Below, in pieces: positions 17,357 to 26,855 of a stretch of 64,000 nt of DNA. Every line of letters begins with the position of its first letter. Position 1 is the first letter of the stretch. The translations under genes were made by a program, and so were the position numbers. The notes under the pieces were generated by a model. That model saw only the letters and a program-made list of their open reading frames with translations, was not told the origin of the DNA and searched no databases. Origin of the DNA: Winogradskyella pelagia (GTDB lineage Bacteria; Bacteroidota; Bacteroidia; Flavobacteriales; Flavobacteriaceae); contig NZ_JAGEVF010000001.1 of assembly GCF_017581965.1 (NCBI RefSeq), forward strand, positions 248,001 through 312,000, given 5' to 3'.

Positions 17357-19267
17357 TTATGCCCCTGGTCCTCCACTGAGTATTATAAATTCTGACCTTC
17401 TATTTTCTTGGTGTTGTTCCTTTGTACATCCACCGGTGCAATCAATTTTAGGTTCAGATTCACCTTTACCTTCGGCAGTTATTCTAGATTCGTCTATACC
17501 CTTAGATATCACATATTGTACTGTGGATTTAGCACGCTTTTCAGATAACTGGGCATTATAACTTTCTGGGCCTCTAATATCTGTATGAGATGTCGCTTTA
17601 ATAACTAAATCTGGATATTTGTTCATTATCTGAATGAGTTTATCTAACTCAAATGCCGCTTCAGCAGTAATATTATATTTATCGAACTCAAAGAAAATAG
17701 GATCTAATTCTATTTTGTCTGCAACAATTAGTTTTTCAATTGGATCAAGCGAAATTTGAACATTTTGTTCTTCCTCATTGGTGCCTTTTACCATTACCTT
17801 TTTGCTGTTATAGTCTTGCATTACTACTTCTAGTTCTGAATCCTCTTCACATTCTACAATAAACTCGGCGACACCATCGGCATTAGTCATTTTAGAAACA
17901 ATTTTGTTTCCCTCTGAATCAAATAATGATACAGAAGCTCCACTAACAGGCTCACGTGTTTTATCATCTAATACGGTTGCCATGATAAGGACATCACAAA
18001 GTGGTTGTAATTTTTTAAATGCGAAGACATCATCACTTCCCTGACCACCATCACGATTAGAAGATACAAACCCTTCCTCAGCTTCTTCATCAATGGTAAA
18101 AGCAAAATCATCGCCATTACTGTTAATTGGGATACCTACATTTCTTATTGGGGCCATTTTACCGTCAATTTCCTTTGTGTAAAATACATCCATACCTCCG
18201 AGGCCTAGATGGCCATCTGAGGAAAAGTACAGAATGTTCTTACTGCTAATAAAAGGGAACATTTCTTGTCCTTCAGTATTTACTTTTTGACCTAAATTAA
18301 CAGGCTCTCCAATACTACCGTTGGAGTTAATAGAAGCCTTATAAATATCGTAGTTGCCATAACCTCCTGGCATATTAGAAGCGAAATATAAAGTACTACC
18401 GTCTGCACTTACAGATGGATTTTTTACAGAATAATTTTCGCTGTTAATTGAAAGTGGCTCAACGGTATCCCAGTCCGAACCAAGTTTAGTAGCTTTGAAT
18501 AAATATAGTTGACTAAAGCGAGTTTTACTCAAAGAATCCTTTTGAAAGTCTTTTTCGAAATAACTTTCTCTAGAGAAATACATAGTTTGACCGTCTGGAG
18601 AAAATGAGACTAAACCTTCATGGTATTTAGTATTAATTTTATCATTCATCAGTTCCGCCTCTTGATATGAACCATCAGAATTTTTATTTAATCTGTAAAT
18701 ATCTAAGAAGGGCTGAGCATTCCAACCATAGGTTTTTCTATTGTCATTTCTTCCTGATGCAATGTAAAGTTTTCCATCATTCGTTGTGCCACCAAAATCT
18801 GATTGTTCAGAATTGAAACTGGCATTCTGTACGTTAAATTTCTTTCCTTGTTCTAATATTTTAGGAAGGTAATTAGGATTTTTTCTAAACGCCGTTGCAC
18901 GATCGTCTGATGGACGCATGGATGCAAACTTATCCATTTGCGTGTTTGATTCTTTGTACTTACCATTGGCTTTAAGCATTTGGGAATACTTATAAATTAA
19001 TTCTGGATCGTCAGAAGTTTCTAAGGCTTTGGCATACCAGCGTTCAGCCTCAACAGTATTAAAAATATTGTAATAGCTCTCGGCTAATTGCGCGTATACA
19101 TAAGGCGTAGCTTTGCCGTTTTCTACAAGTTTATTATAACTTTCAGCGGCTTTTACAAACTCAAAACGAGAGAATTGTTTGTCTGCCTTTTTGGTATTGG
19201 AATCTTGAGCAGTTAAGCTTAAACTACTCATCAGTGCGATAAATAATAGTGTTTTAAAGTTTTTCAT
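17357..19267 (-). CDS. OmpA-family outer membrane protein with TPR and PD40 repeats
   Basis: 636-aa envelope protein. Signal peptide MKNFKTLLFIALMSSLSLTA, then TPR-like helices (about 25-130), beta-propeller PD40 blades (about 150-410, for example SFSPDGQTMYFSRE and SVSADGSTLYFASN), a carboxypeptidase-regulatory-like beta-sandwich (about 420-510) and a C-terminal OmpA peptidoglycan-binding domain (FFEFDKYNITAEA ... TSHTDIRGPESYNAQLSEKRA). This is the architecture of PorE-type and related proteins that tie T9SS components to peptidoglycan. It follows an SprF-like and a T9SS-cargo gene, a conserved flavobacterial arrangement. Confidence 0.9.
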   Translation of the reverse strand: MKNFKTLLFIALMSSLSLTAQDSNTKKADKQFSRFEFVKAAESYNKLVENGKATPYVYAQLAESYYNIFNTVEAERWYAKALETSDDPELIYKYSQMLKANGKYKESNTQMDKFASMRPSDDRATAFRKNPNYLPKILEQGKKFNVQNASFNSEQSDFGGTTNDGKLYIASGRNDNRKTYGWNAQPFLDIYRLNKNSDGSYQEAELMNDKINTKYHEGLVSFSPDGQTMYFSRESYFEKDFQKDSLSKTRFSQLYLFKATKLGSDWDTVEPLSINSENYSVKNPSVSADGSTLYFASNMPGGYGNYDIYKASINSNGSIGEPVNLGQKVNTEGQEMFPFISSKNILYFSSDGHLGLGGMDVFYTKEIDGKMAPIRNVGIPINSNGDDFAFTIDEEAEEGFVSSNRDGGQGSDDVFAFKKLQPLCDVLIMATVLDDKTREPVSGASVSLFDSEGNKIVSKMTNADGVAEFIVECEEDSELEVVMQDYNSKKVMVKGTNEEEQNVQISLDPIEKLIVADKIELDPIFFEFDKYNITAEAAFELDKLIQIMNKYPDLVIKATSHTDIRGPESYNAQLSEKRAKSTVQYVISKGIDESRITAEGKGESEPKIDCTGGCTKEQHQENRRSEFIILSGGPGA

Positions 19268-19286
19268 AATGGATTAGCTTAACTGA

Positions 19287-20189
19287 TTAAAAGTATCTTG
19301 GTGAACGTGAAACGCGTTTTGGGAAATTAAGGTCAAACAGCAGCATCACTTCATGAGATGCTGGCGCAAAAGCCTTAATATCTGAGGAAACCGCATCGTA
19401 GGCATAACCTACCCTAACAGATTCTGAAAGTGAAAAATTCACTAAACCAGAAAAAGAATCGTCTAATCTGTAAGAGGCACCTATTTCAAATTTCTTAAAA
19501 AAGCGTGCATTTAAGTTAACATCAAAAGATGTTGGAGCATCAAATGAGGATTTCACCATAAATGAAGGTTTAAGCTCTGTATTAGGAGATAAATCGAATA
19601 CATACCCACCCGTAACAAAATAATGTTGGGTTTCAGATCCAATCTTATTTCCGTTTGCGTCTAAATGAACAGAAGCAAGCATATTTGGCACAGAGACAGC
19701 TAGATAATACTTGTTTGTATAGTAAAAGAATCCAGCGCCAATATTTGGAGTTGTTTCGTTAATATTTTGGAAAAAAGGATCATCAGGGTCGATGAGGTCA
19801 ATACTGGCTAATCCGATATCATGAAAGGTTGCGCCAGCTTTTACACCAAATGCTAAGCGATGTTCTCCTCCCAATTTGAGGGTATAAGACACATCAACAT
19901 AGGTATTGGTTTCTCTTACCGGTCCTAATTGGTCTGCAATAACAGATAATCCTAGTCCCAAATTGTTACCAATTGGTGAATGACCAAAGAATGTTCCTGT
20001 CTCTGGAGCACCATCAATTTGCGACCATTGATTCCTATATAATAGACCAAAGGATAAACCTTCCCTGGAACCAGCATAAGCCGGATTTATAATGTTCATA
20101 TTGTACATGTACTGGGTGAACTGTGGGTCTTGTTGCCCATGAACTTGCAGTGCTAAAAGCAAAACCGCTATAATAGAAAGTTTTTTCAT
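19287..20189 (-). CDS. PorP/SprF family T9SS membrane protein
   Basis: 300-aa outer membrane beta-barrel of the PorP/SprF family, with signal peptide MKKLSIIAVLLLALQVHG and the hallmark opening QDPQFTQYMYNMNIINPAYA followed by SFGLLYRNQW. SprF in Flavobacterium johnsoniae is needed for secretion of the adhesin SprB, and PorP/SprF paralogues are typically encoded just after a large type B cargo protein that they help anchor. That is the arrangement here: adhesin upstream by 26 bp, OmpA-like gene downstream by 19 bp. Confidence 0.92.
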   Translation of the reverse strand: MKKLSIIAVLLLALQVHGQQDPQFTQYMYNMNIINPAYAGSREGLSFGLLYRNQWSQIDGAPETGTFFGHSPIGNNLGLGLSVIADQLGPVRETNTYVDVSYTLKLGGEHRLAFGVKAGATFHDIGLASIDLIDPDDPFFQNINETTPNIGAGFFYYTNKYYLAVSVPNMLASVHLDANGNKIGSETQHYFVTGGYVFDLSPNTELKPSFMVKSSFDAPTSFDVNLNARFFKKFEIGASYRLDDSFSGLVNFSLSESVRVGYAYDAVSSDIKAFAPASHEVMLLFDLNFPKRVSRSPRYF

Positions 20190-20215
20190 TTTAGTAAGTT
20201 GATTCTGTTAGTTGA

Positions 20216-23200
20216 TTATCTATTAATATATATCCATCCGGTACGTGTCTTTGTACCTCCTTCGTAAATCATGGTGTAGAAATATGTTCCTACTGGTAAT
20301 TCTTCACCATCATCGGTTTGTCCAACCCATTCGTCTCTGTAATTATCTTTAGAATAGACAAGTGTACCGTTTCTATTAAAAATTTGAAGGGTCCTTACAT
20401 TAAAATATCTTAAATCGAATGTGTCATTTTGCCCAATGGAAACTCCCGGAGAAATCCCTTGAGGAATAACACAGTTCTCAAATTCTGTTACCGCTGGTGC
20501 AGTTAGAGTGTAAGAACATCCTGTGGTATTTAAAGTAATAATGGCTGAATAATCACCTTCTTCAAATACTTCAATTGACAAGTCCGTTTCACCTGGAATC
20601 GTAGCATTATCTATAAGCCACTCAATAGTAACTTCTGATGCGGTGAAATCATTAGGTAAAATTGTCAATACAACTCCAGAGTCGGCCTCAGGGCATAATA
20701 AGAATTCATTAGTCTCTGTATCAAAGTAGAATACGTCTGTGTTTATGGTAGCCGTAACTTCATCTAATACTACTAGGTTAAAGGAATTAACCACGTAACA
20801 GTTTGGTAATAGAATATCCTCTACTCTAACATAAATGGTTGTACTACCAGAAGAATATAATCCTGGCAAGGCATCAACATTATTCTCTGCGTCTTCTTGA
20901 GAGCTGTGGTATGTTACGTTATAACTAGCAGGGTCTTGTCCGTCTAAAACAATAGTTGTATGCGCATCTAGGTCAAAATCGGCAATATCATTTAACATAC
21001 CATCATTATCGTCACACTCCTCAATGTCTTGGCTCAAGGCTGTCTGAGACGGTGCGTTAATTATTAAGCTAAATGAGGTTGTATTATAACATCCTGTAGT
21101 ATTGTTTTCTAACCTTACAAAAATTACTTCACCGTTAGCACCTGTATATGGAGATGAAAGGGCACTTGTTCCAGTGTCTGCATCTGCTAAGGTGTTGTGA
21201 TATGTTAGAGTTACTTCTGTTGGATCTGCACCATTCAAAATAACGGTATCATTATCTGTAAGCATAAATTCTGCCGTAGTATTGGCTGAACAGGTTTCAA
21301 GGTCTATAGGTACACCTATGGCCGGTGTAGCTAAAACGACTAATTCTACTTCAGAAATTTCTCTACAGCCCAGGAATCCATCATTAGCCGCATTACTATC
21401 TTCAATTCTAATAATTAGTGTTTCTCCAGAAGTATTATAAGGTGAACTTACCGGGTTTATAGCTTGATTTGCGTCTGATAAGTTGGTATAGAAACTTATT
21501 GTAAATTCCGGACCGAAACCTAATGATGCAGAAATAGCATCTAGATCAAAGTCTTCAAAACCATCGGCCTCAGGGCCATCACATACTTCTTCAGTAAATG
21601 GATCTACATTTCCTGGGTCATCATAGAAGTTAAGTTCTGCTAAAGCTGAGAAGTAAACTTCACTTTGATCGCAAATACCTCCGAGAACCTGCACTTGATA
21701 AGTACCGGATTCAGAAGCTACATATGTAGGATCCGTTGCACCAGGTATTACAAAGCCGTCTTGATACCATACGTATTGATCAACATCATAAAAAGTAGTG
21801 GCTTCTAAGGTAACACTATCAAAACCACAATAGTTTAAAATTTCGTCAGGTGTGCCTAAATCTGGTTCATCGTCATCAATTGGAGCACCTTCAATTTCAA
21901 GTACAACATCACAAACCACATCGCAATTGGTACCGTCTACAGGACCAGAATCTTGAGTAAAGGTATATGTTCCTGGTTGTTGTGAGAAGTTAGTAATTAA
22001 AATGACATATGTTGAATTAGCAGGTACATTATTTAAATTGATAGTCTCAGAGGCTGTTGGTGAGAAACTACAATCCACAATATTTGGCGTAATTAATTCC
22101 ACACAACCGCTTTGTTGATCAACAAATGGCCCCCAAACAATAAAGTCAATATCAAGAGGTGCACCCGTATTACTAACTTGGTCTAAACTAAATTGGTAAT
22201 CTCCAGGGTCATCAAATAAAATAGTATTCCACTGAGGATCTGGCTGAGACCCTAGACAATCATAATCTAGGTAAGGAGGCGCTACCTGATCGCCAACTAC
22301 ACTTGGATAGTCTATGTTAGGATCAGCACAAATTGGCAAAGCATCCAAACAAAATGTTGGTTCACCTAAAGTACTGATGCAAAGATCAAAGGTTGAAGTT
22401 TCATCTACAGAACCCGCAGAGAAAACTCTTATATAATATGTATTACCTATTGTGAGTCCTGGAGTTAAACTAAAGTCGTCAGGAGAACAATAAATCTCGG
22501 TAAGATTATCACATGTACCTTCATATAAGGCATGATCTAAATTAAATGTACCTCCAGCAATATTTTCAATTTGAATAATTTGTTGTTCTCCCAATGCAAC
22601 GAACTCAAACCAAACATCATCATCTGGGTCACCAGCACAACTTCCAGGAGGTACACCTGAAGGCGTAGCTGCCAAAATCGTTCCAGGCGTTGAAGTGGTA
22701 CAAGACTCGTCTGCATTAACCACAGCAATGGCTGCATTACATGGATTATCATTAACAGGAGGGCATGCTAATAATTGTATGGCTTGGCTATTAATCACAC
22801 AATTTCCATCTTGGTCATTGCTAATTGTAATAATAACATCTTGTAAGAATGGGAATGGCCCTACTTGGTATATCCCTGTTGCAGTAACATTATCTACAGT
22901 ATCACCATTGATATTATTAGATATAGTAAGAGAGGTCGCATCTCCAAGATCTGTTACATTGACATCAACTAAGAATTGATCACCGTTAGCACAATCATCA
23001 ATGACTGTATAAGTTGCTTGTGGATTTATACATGTTGCACAAGCTACAGTATAATTAATTCCATCAGATAGTGGAGCGCCGCTGCTAGCGCAGCTTACGG
23101 ATCCATCGGAGTTAATATAAAAGGAAATTGTATCACCAGTAGACTGGAAAGTTAAACCACCAATATTACCGTTATTTCCATAATTATCGTCAGTTGGCGC

Positions 23201-25621
23201 AAATCCAGGGAACGGAGTGTCGTCAGAATCCAAAACAACGAGTTCATCCCAGTTGTTTTCAACAAAACCAGAATTAAAGGTTAAATTAAGAGGTGTACCA
23301 TCTAAACTTGTAAAAGTTAAAATTTCTGGGTTGGCTGCACCACCATTATCATAACAATAATCAAGAGTGACAGGCCCTCCATTGGCACAATCCAAGAATG
23401 TTTCAGTACATATATCTTGAGTTAAAGATGGGCTAGATACTATACAATTACTATCGGTGGCATTGGCTACAGAAATTACAACATCAGTATTATTAGGGTA
23501 AGGCCCAAAGGTATAAACTCCAGTCCCTGAAACTGTTTGGTCATTTGCAGGGTCTACGTTGTCACTAATAATAACAGAAGATGCACTTCCTAAGTCGGTT
23601 AAATCTACATCAACTAAAAATTGTGGTCCATTGATACAGTCACTCACAACAACATAGTCTGCGACCGGATTAGTACATGTTGCACAATTTACCGTATAGT
23701 TAATTCCTCCAGCAAGAGCAGTGCTTCCACTACCACAGCTTACAGAGCCATCCGAGTTAATGTAAAAGGAAATAGTGTCGCCTGTTGATTGTAGGCTTAT
23801 TCCACTAATATCTCCTGCATTTCCATAGTTATTGTCTGTAGGTGCAAACCCAGGGAATGGTGTACCATCTGAATCTAATACTACAAGTTCGTCCCATGTA
23901 TTTTCTACATTACCAGAATTAAAGGTTAGATTTAATGATGTACCATCATTACTTGAAAACGTAAAAATAACAGGGTTGGTGGCGCCACCGTTCTCGTAAC
24001 AATAATCTTGGGTTACTGGACCGCCACTTGCACAATCCAAAACAAAATCCGTTTGAATTGGTGTTGTGAAATTTATAGGTCCAGCCCAAAGACTATTTCC
24101 TGAGGTACAATTAGCCAGGACATAAATTTCATAATCTGTAGATGGCATAAGACCGGTTTCGGTAACTGTTGTTGTTGTAACTGAATTACCACTTGCAGGC
24201 TCTCCGGTTCCAGCTGGTTGAACTACATATTCCCATGACGTTTCACCATTATTCGCAGCCCAAGAAATGTCTGCAGAATTTGCTGTGAGATTGTCTGCGA
24301 TTATGCTACTTGGAGCAATACAGAATGACCCACAAGTTTCTACGCGCATTAAATCAATGGACATATCTCCATTAAAATCACCAGTACCTGTATGGCTAAA
24401 CTCTACATATATTATTTGTCCTAAATAGGTATCAAGGTTTATACCTACCGGCACCCAATCGGCTGCGTTTGAGGTTTGAAGTTCACCGATCCATGTAAAT
24501 TCCGTTGTAAAAGGTCCAGTTGGAGAGGTTCCTACACCAACATTTAAAGTCCCCATATCTTCACCAAAGGCATGCATGTAGAATGAAAGTTCAGCACCGT
24601 CAGTTGCAGTTGTTAAATCTATGGCCGGACTTACGGCAGATGCTGTGGCTGTAGCACCTCCAGAAGCTTCATAATTCATATAATTTGCTCCACTAAAAGG
24701 ATTATCAGGACCTGTATCTAAGGACCCAGAAGCACCTGGGATTTCCCAGAAGCCAGATTGATCTGTAGTTGTTAAATCTCCTGTCCAACCATCAAAAGCA
24801 TCAAATTCAGCTGTATAAACAAATGATGAATCACCTGAGCTACAAGTCACCCCAACAGGCGCTGGAGGTGGAACATTTAGTGTTGTAAAAGTTATTGGCC
24901 CTACCCAAAGACTATTATCTCCAGGACCACATTCAGCCAGGTAGTATAGAAAATACTGTGTAGAAGGAGTTAAACCAGATAACGTTCCTGAGGGTGTCCC
25001 GTTAATTGTAGCTGCTCCTTCTTCTTCACCATTTCCAGGCGTAAAATCAGCACCACCATTCCACTCTAAAAGCCAAGTGGTTTCTGCATTGCCCGCTGTC
25101 CAATCAACGTCAGCGCTATCAGGTGTAATTCCTGAAACAACAAGATTAGAAGGTTCTGGACAGGTCGGCGTTTCAAAAATCGTAACCACGATGTTAGACC
25201 AATTCGCATCAGAGCCGCCAAAGGATTGGTTTAAAGTTAGTTCTAACAAACCGTCGGTTGTAGGGTCATAAAAACCAGTAAATTCACCGTCAAAGGTTAG
25301 TGTAGTATTTCCGCCCCCAGCTAAGGCTCCAGAAGAGGGAGGGTCTATAGTTACATTTCCAGCAGAAGTTGTAATAGTTAAATCAGCTTCGCTAGACCAG
25401 GCATTAAATCCATTGACCCAATCCACAGATATTGAGAATGCATTATAGGTCCCAGTACTTGACGCTGGGGCTGAAGAACCGTTGCCACTGTCATTGATAC
25501 TTACTGTGGGAGGTGTTCCTGAGGGTACATTAATTGGCCCAGCTATAGGATTGAATACATGTTGTGCGCTTAACGACAAGAAACATCCAAAAATGAATAA
25601 AAACAAAGTAACTTTTTTCAT
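20216..25621 (-). CDS. Large secreted adhesin-like protein with T9SS type B sorting domain
   Basis: 1801-aa surface protein. Signal peptide MKKVTLFLFIFGCFLSLSAQ; fibronectin III-like modules (about 153-247 and 434-520, each with CxxPSNL/DxADVDW-type strands); a MAM/jelly-roll-like module (about 270-432); two tandem CUB-like repeats (526-740 and 742-955); a third cysteine-rich module starting NDNPCNAA; further Ig/PKD-like modules; and a C-terminal gliding-motility-type domain (about 1715-1801, LQIFNRNGTLVYSKDNY ... ELPVGTYFYTM) that directs type IX export and attachment. No enzymatic domain is evident. Adhesion or gliding on surfaces is inferred from the architecture and from the following SprF-like gene. 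Confidence 0.9.
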   Translation of the reverse strand: MKKVTLFLFIFGCFLSLSAQHVFNPIAGPINVPSGTPPTVSINDSGNGSSAPASSTGTYNAFSISVDWVNGFNAWSSEADLTITTSAGNVTIDPPSSGALAGGGNTTLTFDGEFTGFYDPTTDGLLELTLNQSFGGSDANWSNIVVTIFETPTCPEPSNLVVSGITPDSADVDWTAGNAETTWLLEWNGGADFTPGNGEEEGAATINGTPSGTLSGLTPSTQYFLYYLAECGPGDNSLWVGPITFTTLNVPPPAPVGVTCSSGDSSFVYTAEFDAFDGWTGDLTTTDQSGFWEIPGASGSLDTGPDNPFSGANYMNYEASGGATATASAVSPAIDLTTATDGAELSFYMHAFGEDMGTLNVGVGTSPTGPFTTEFTWIGELQTSNAADWVPVGINLDTYLGQIIYVEFSHTGTGDFNGDMSIDLMRVETCGSFCIAPSSIIADNLTANSADISWAANNGETSWEYVVQPAGTGEPASGNSVTTTTVTETGLMPSTDYEIYVLANCTSGNSLWAGPINFTTPIQTDFVLDCASGGPVTQDYCYENGGATNPVIFTFSSNDGTSLNLTFNSGNVENTWDELVVLDSDGTPFPGFAPTDNNYGNAGDISGISLQSTGDTISFYINSDGSVSCGSGSTALAGGINYTVNCATCTNPVADYVVVSDCINGPQFLVDVDLTDLGSASSVIISDNVDPANDQTVSGTGVYTFGPYPNNTDVVISVANATDSNCIVSSPSLTQDICTETFLDCANGGPVTLDYCYDNGGAANPEILTFTSLDGTPLNLTFNSGFVENNWDELVVLDSDDTPFPGFAPTDDNYGNNGNIGGLTFQSTGDTISFYINSDGSVSCASSGAPLSDGINYTVACATCINPQATYTVIDDCANGDQFLVDVNVTDLGDATSLTISNNINGDTVDNVTATGIYQVGPFPFLQDVIITISNDQDGNCVINSQAIQLLACPPVNDNPCNAAIAVVNADESCTTSTPGTILAATPSGVPPGSCAGDPDDDVWFEFVALGEQQIIQIENIAGGTFNLDHALYEGTCDNLTEIYCSPDDFSLTPGLTIGNTYYIRVFSAGSVDETSTFDLCISTLGEPTFCLDALPICADPNIDYPSVVGDQVAPPYLDYDCLGSQPDPQWNTILFDDPGDYQFSLDQVSNTGAPLDIDFIVWGPFVDQQSGCVELITPNIVDCSFSPTASETINLNNVPANSTYVILITNFSQQPGTYTFTQDSGPVDGTNCDVVCDVVLEIEGAPIDDDEPDLGTPDEILNYCGFDSVTLEATTFYDVDQYVWYQDGFVIPGATDPTYVASESGTYQVQVLGGICDQSEVYFSALAELNFYDDPGNVDPFTEEVCDGPEADGFEDFDLDAISASLGFGPEFTISFYTNLSDANQAINPVSSPYNTSGETLIIRIEDSNAANDGFLGCREISEVELVVLATPAIGVPIDLETCSANTTAEFMLTDNDTVILNGADPTEVTLTYHNTLADADTGTSALSSPYTGANGEVIFVRLENNTTGCYNTTSFSLIINAPSQTALSQDIEECDDNDGMLNDIADFDLDAHTTIVLDGQDPASYNVTYHSSQEDAENNVDALPGLYSSGSTTIYVRVEDILLPNCYVVNSFNLVVLDEVTATINTDVFYFDTETNEFLLCPEADSGVVLTILPNDFTASEVTIEWLIDNATIPGETDLSIEVFEEGDYSAIITLNTTGCSYTLTAPAVTEFENCVIPQGISPGVSIGQNDTFDLRYFNVRTLQIFNRNGTLVYSKDNYRDEWVGQTDDGEELPVGTYFYTMIYEGGTKTRTGWIYINR
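22757..24046 (-). repeat. Tandem internal duplication in the adhesin gene
   Basis: Two consecutive segments of about 640 bp (23402-24046 and 22757-23398) encode the same module, each starting LDCA.GGPVT.DYCY.NGG, running through WDELVVLDSD.TPFPGFAPTD and ending after a C..P....DC-type segment. Protein identity is high over the first 120 residues and lower over the last 90. Confidence 0.85.
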
Positions 25622-25821
25622 TATTAATTGGTTTGTTAGAAATTATATATCCTTTACAATCAAAGCATTATAAAGGATTGATTTTTAAAATATCGGTTTG
25701 GGGGCGAAAATTGGATAAAAGCTTAATTTTATTAACCAAATCGAATATATAAAAAATGGCAATTAACAGTCTGTTAACATTGTTATAATAGATTAACGGC
25801 CGTAATAATCGACAAATGGTT

Positions 25822-25852
25822 GAAAAGAAACTTAGCCTTTTTTTAGGCTAAG
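25822..25852 (-). terminator. Terminator overlapping the end of the EEP-family gene
   Basis: On the minus strand CTTAGCC pairs with GGCTAAG around an A-rich loop, followed by TTTCTTTT. The hairpin includes the final codons and stop of the gene at 25832. Confidence 0.6.
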
Positions 25853-26785
25853 ATAGACAGGGAAGTGATCGCTATAACCTCCTTTGTAGCGCTTACCTAC
25901 ATAGGTTCTAAAAGGCTGTCCCTTATACTTGCCGTGATACTGCGTTAAGAACTTGTTATTGAATATATCAGCAGTTTTAAATGATATGGGAGAATCGGCT
26001 GAATTTAAAAAATTAGTAGAACATAATATTTGATCGAAAAGATTCCATTGAAAGTTGTGGTTAAGGCTACCTTTATCTCTAGACCATATGGTTTTAAATG
26101 GGTTAAATAGTTGACTTTCAGTTTCAATCAATCTTATACTATCATCATCTGGATTGTCGTTGAAATCGCCCATTACAATGATTTTTTCATCTGGATTGGT
26201 CAAATGAATATTCTCAATTATAGCATTTACTTTATGAGCAGCTGCCAGGCGTTTATGTTTAGTTTCTTCCTCACCTTCTCTGCGAGAGGACCAATGATTA
26301 ACGAGGATGCTTATATTTTCATTCTCCAATTTACCTTGAACTAAGAGGATATCTCTTGTATAATCGCGTTGTCCAAGCTCATCTTCAAAATACACCGAAA
26401 AAGAATCAGAATTGTAAACTTTAAATATCTCACTTTTATAGAGCAAGGCTACATCAATACCGCGCTCATCAGAAGAGTCAAAATGTACAAAACTATATTC
26501 TTCATCTTTTAGTGTTTTGATATTGACTAAATCAGATAGAACAGTTTTGTTTTCAATTTCGGCTAAACCAACAATAATAGGTGCATATGAAGAACTATCA
26601 TCACCAATTTCAGAAATAACGTTTCCTATTTTAATAAGTTTATTAGTATAACGTTTTTTGGTCCAGCGTTTTTTTGAAAACGGCAGAAAGTCGTCATCAT
26701 TTGTTCTTGGGTCGTCAACCGTATCAAATAGGTTTTCAATATTGTAAAACGCTATGGTATAAGAATCTATGTTTTTGTCAGTCAT
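25832..26785 (-). CDS. Endonuclease/exonuclease/phosphatase family protein
   Basis: 317-aa metal-dependent phosphoesterase of the EEP fold. Characteristic motifs are FYNIENLFDTVDDPRTNDDD near the N-terminus, VGLAEIENKTVL (catalytic glutamate), VNHWSSRREGEEETKHKR, IVMGDFNDNPDDDS (catalytic D and N) and the final GGYSDHFPVYLSL (SDH motif). No signal peptide is visible, in contrast to many secreted members. Whether it acts on nucleic acid or on phospholipid or inositol phosphates cannot be told. It is divergent from hflX. Confidence 0.88.
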   Translation of the reverse strand: MTDKNIDSYTIAFYNIENLFDTVDDPRTNDDDFLPFSKKRWTKKRYTNKLIKIGNVISEIGDDSSSYAPIIVGLAEIENKTVLSDLVNIKTLKDEEYSFVHFDSSDERGIDVALLYKSEIFKVYNSDSFSVYFEDELGQRDYTRDILLVQGKLENENISILVNHWSSRREGEEETKHKRLAAAHKVNAIIENIHLTNPDEKIIVMGDFNDNPDDDSIRLIETESQLFNPFKTIWSRDKGSLNHNFQWNLFDQILCSTNFLNSADSPISFKTADIFNNKFLTQYHGKYKGQPFRTYVGKRYKGGYSDHFPVYLSLKKG

Positions 26786-26833
26786 ACCTGTAAATATAGA
26801 ATTTTACTACGGTATAAGAAATATCCATTTGTT

Positions 26834-26841
26834 TACCTTTG
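26834..26841 (+). promoter_or_regulatory. -7 element for hflX
   Basis: TACCTTTG matches TAnnTTTG and lies 14 bp upstream of the hflX ATG, predicting a very short leader. Confidence 0.5.
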
Positions 26842-26855
26842 TGCTTTAGTTTATT

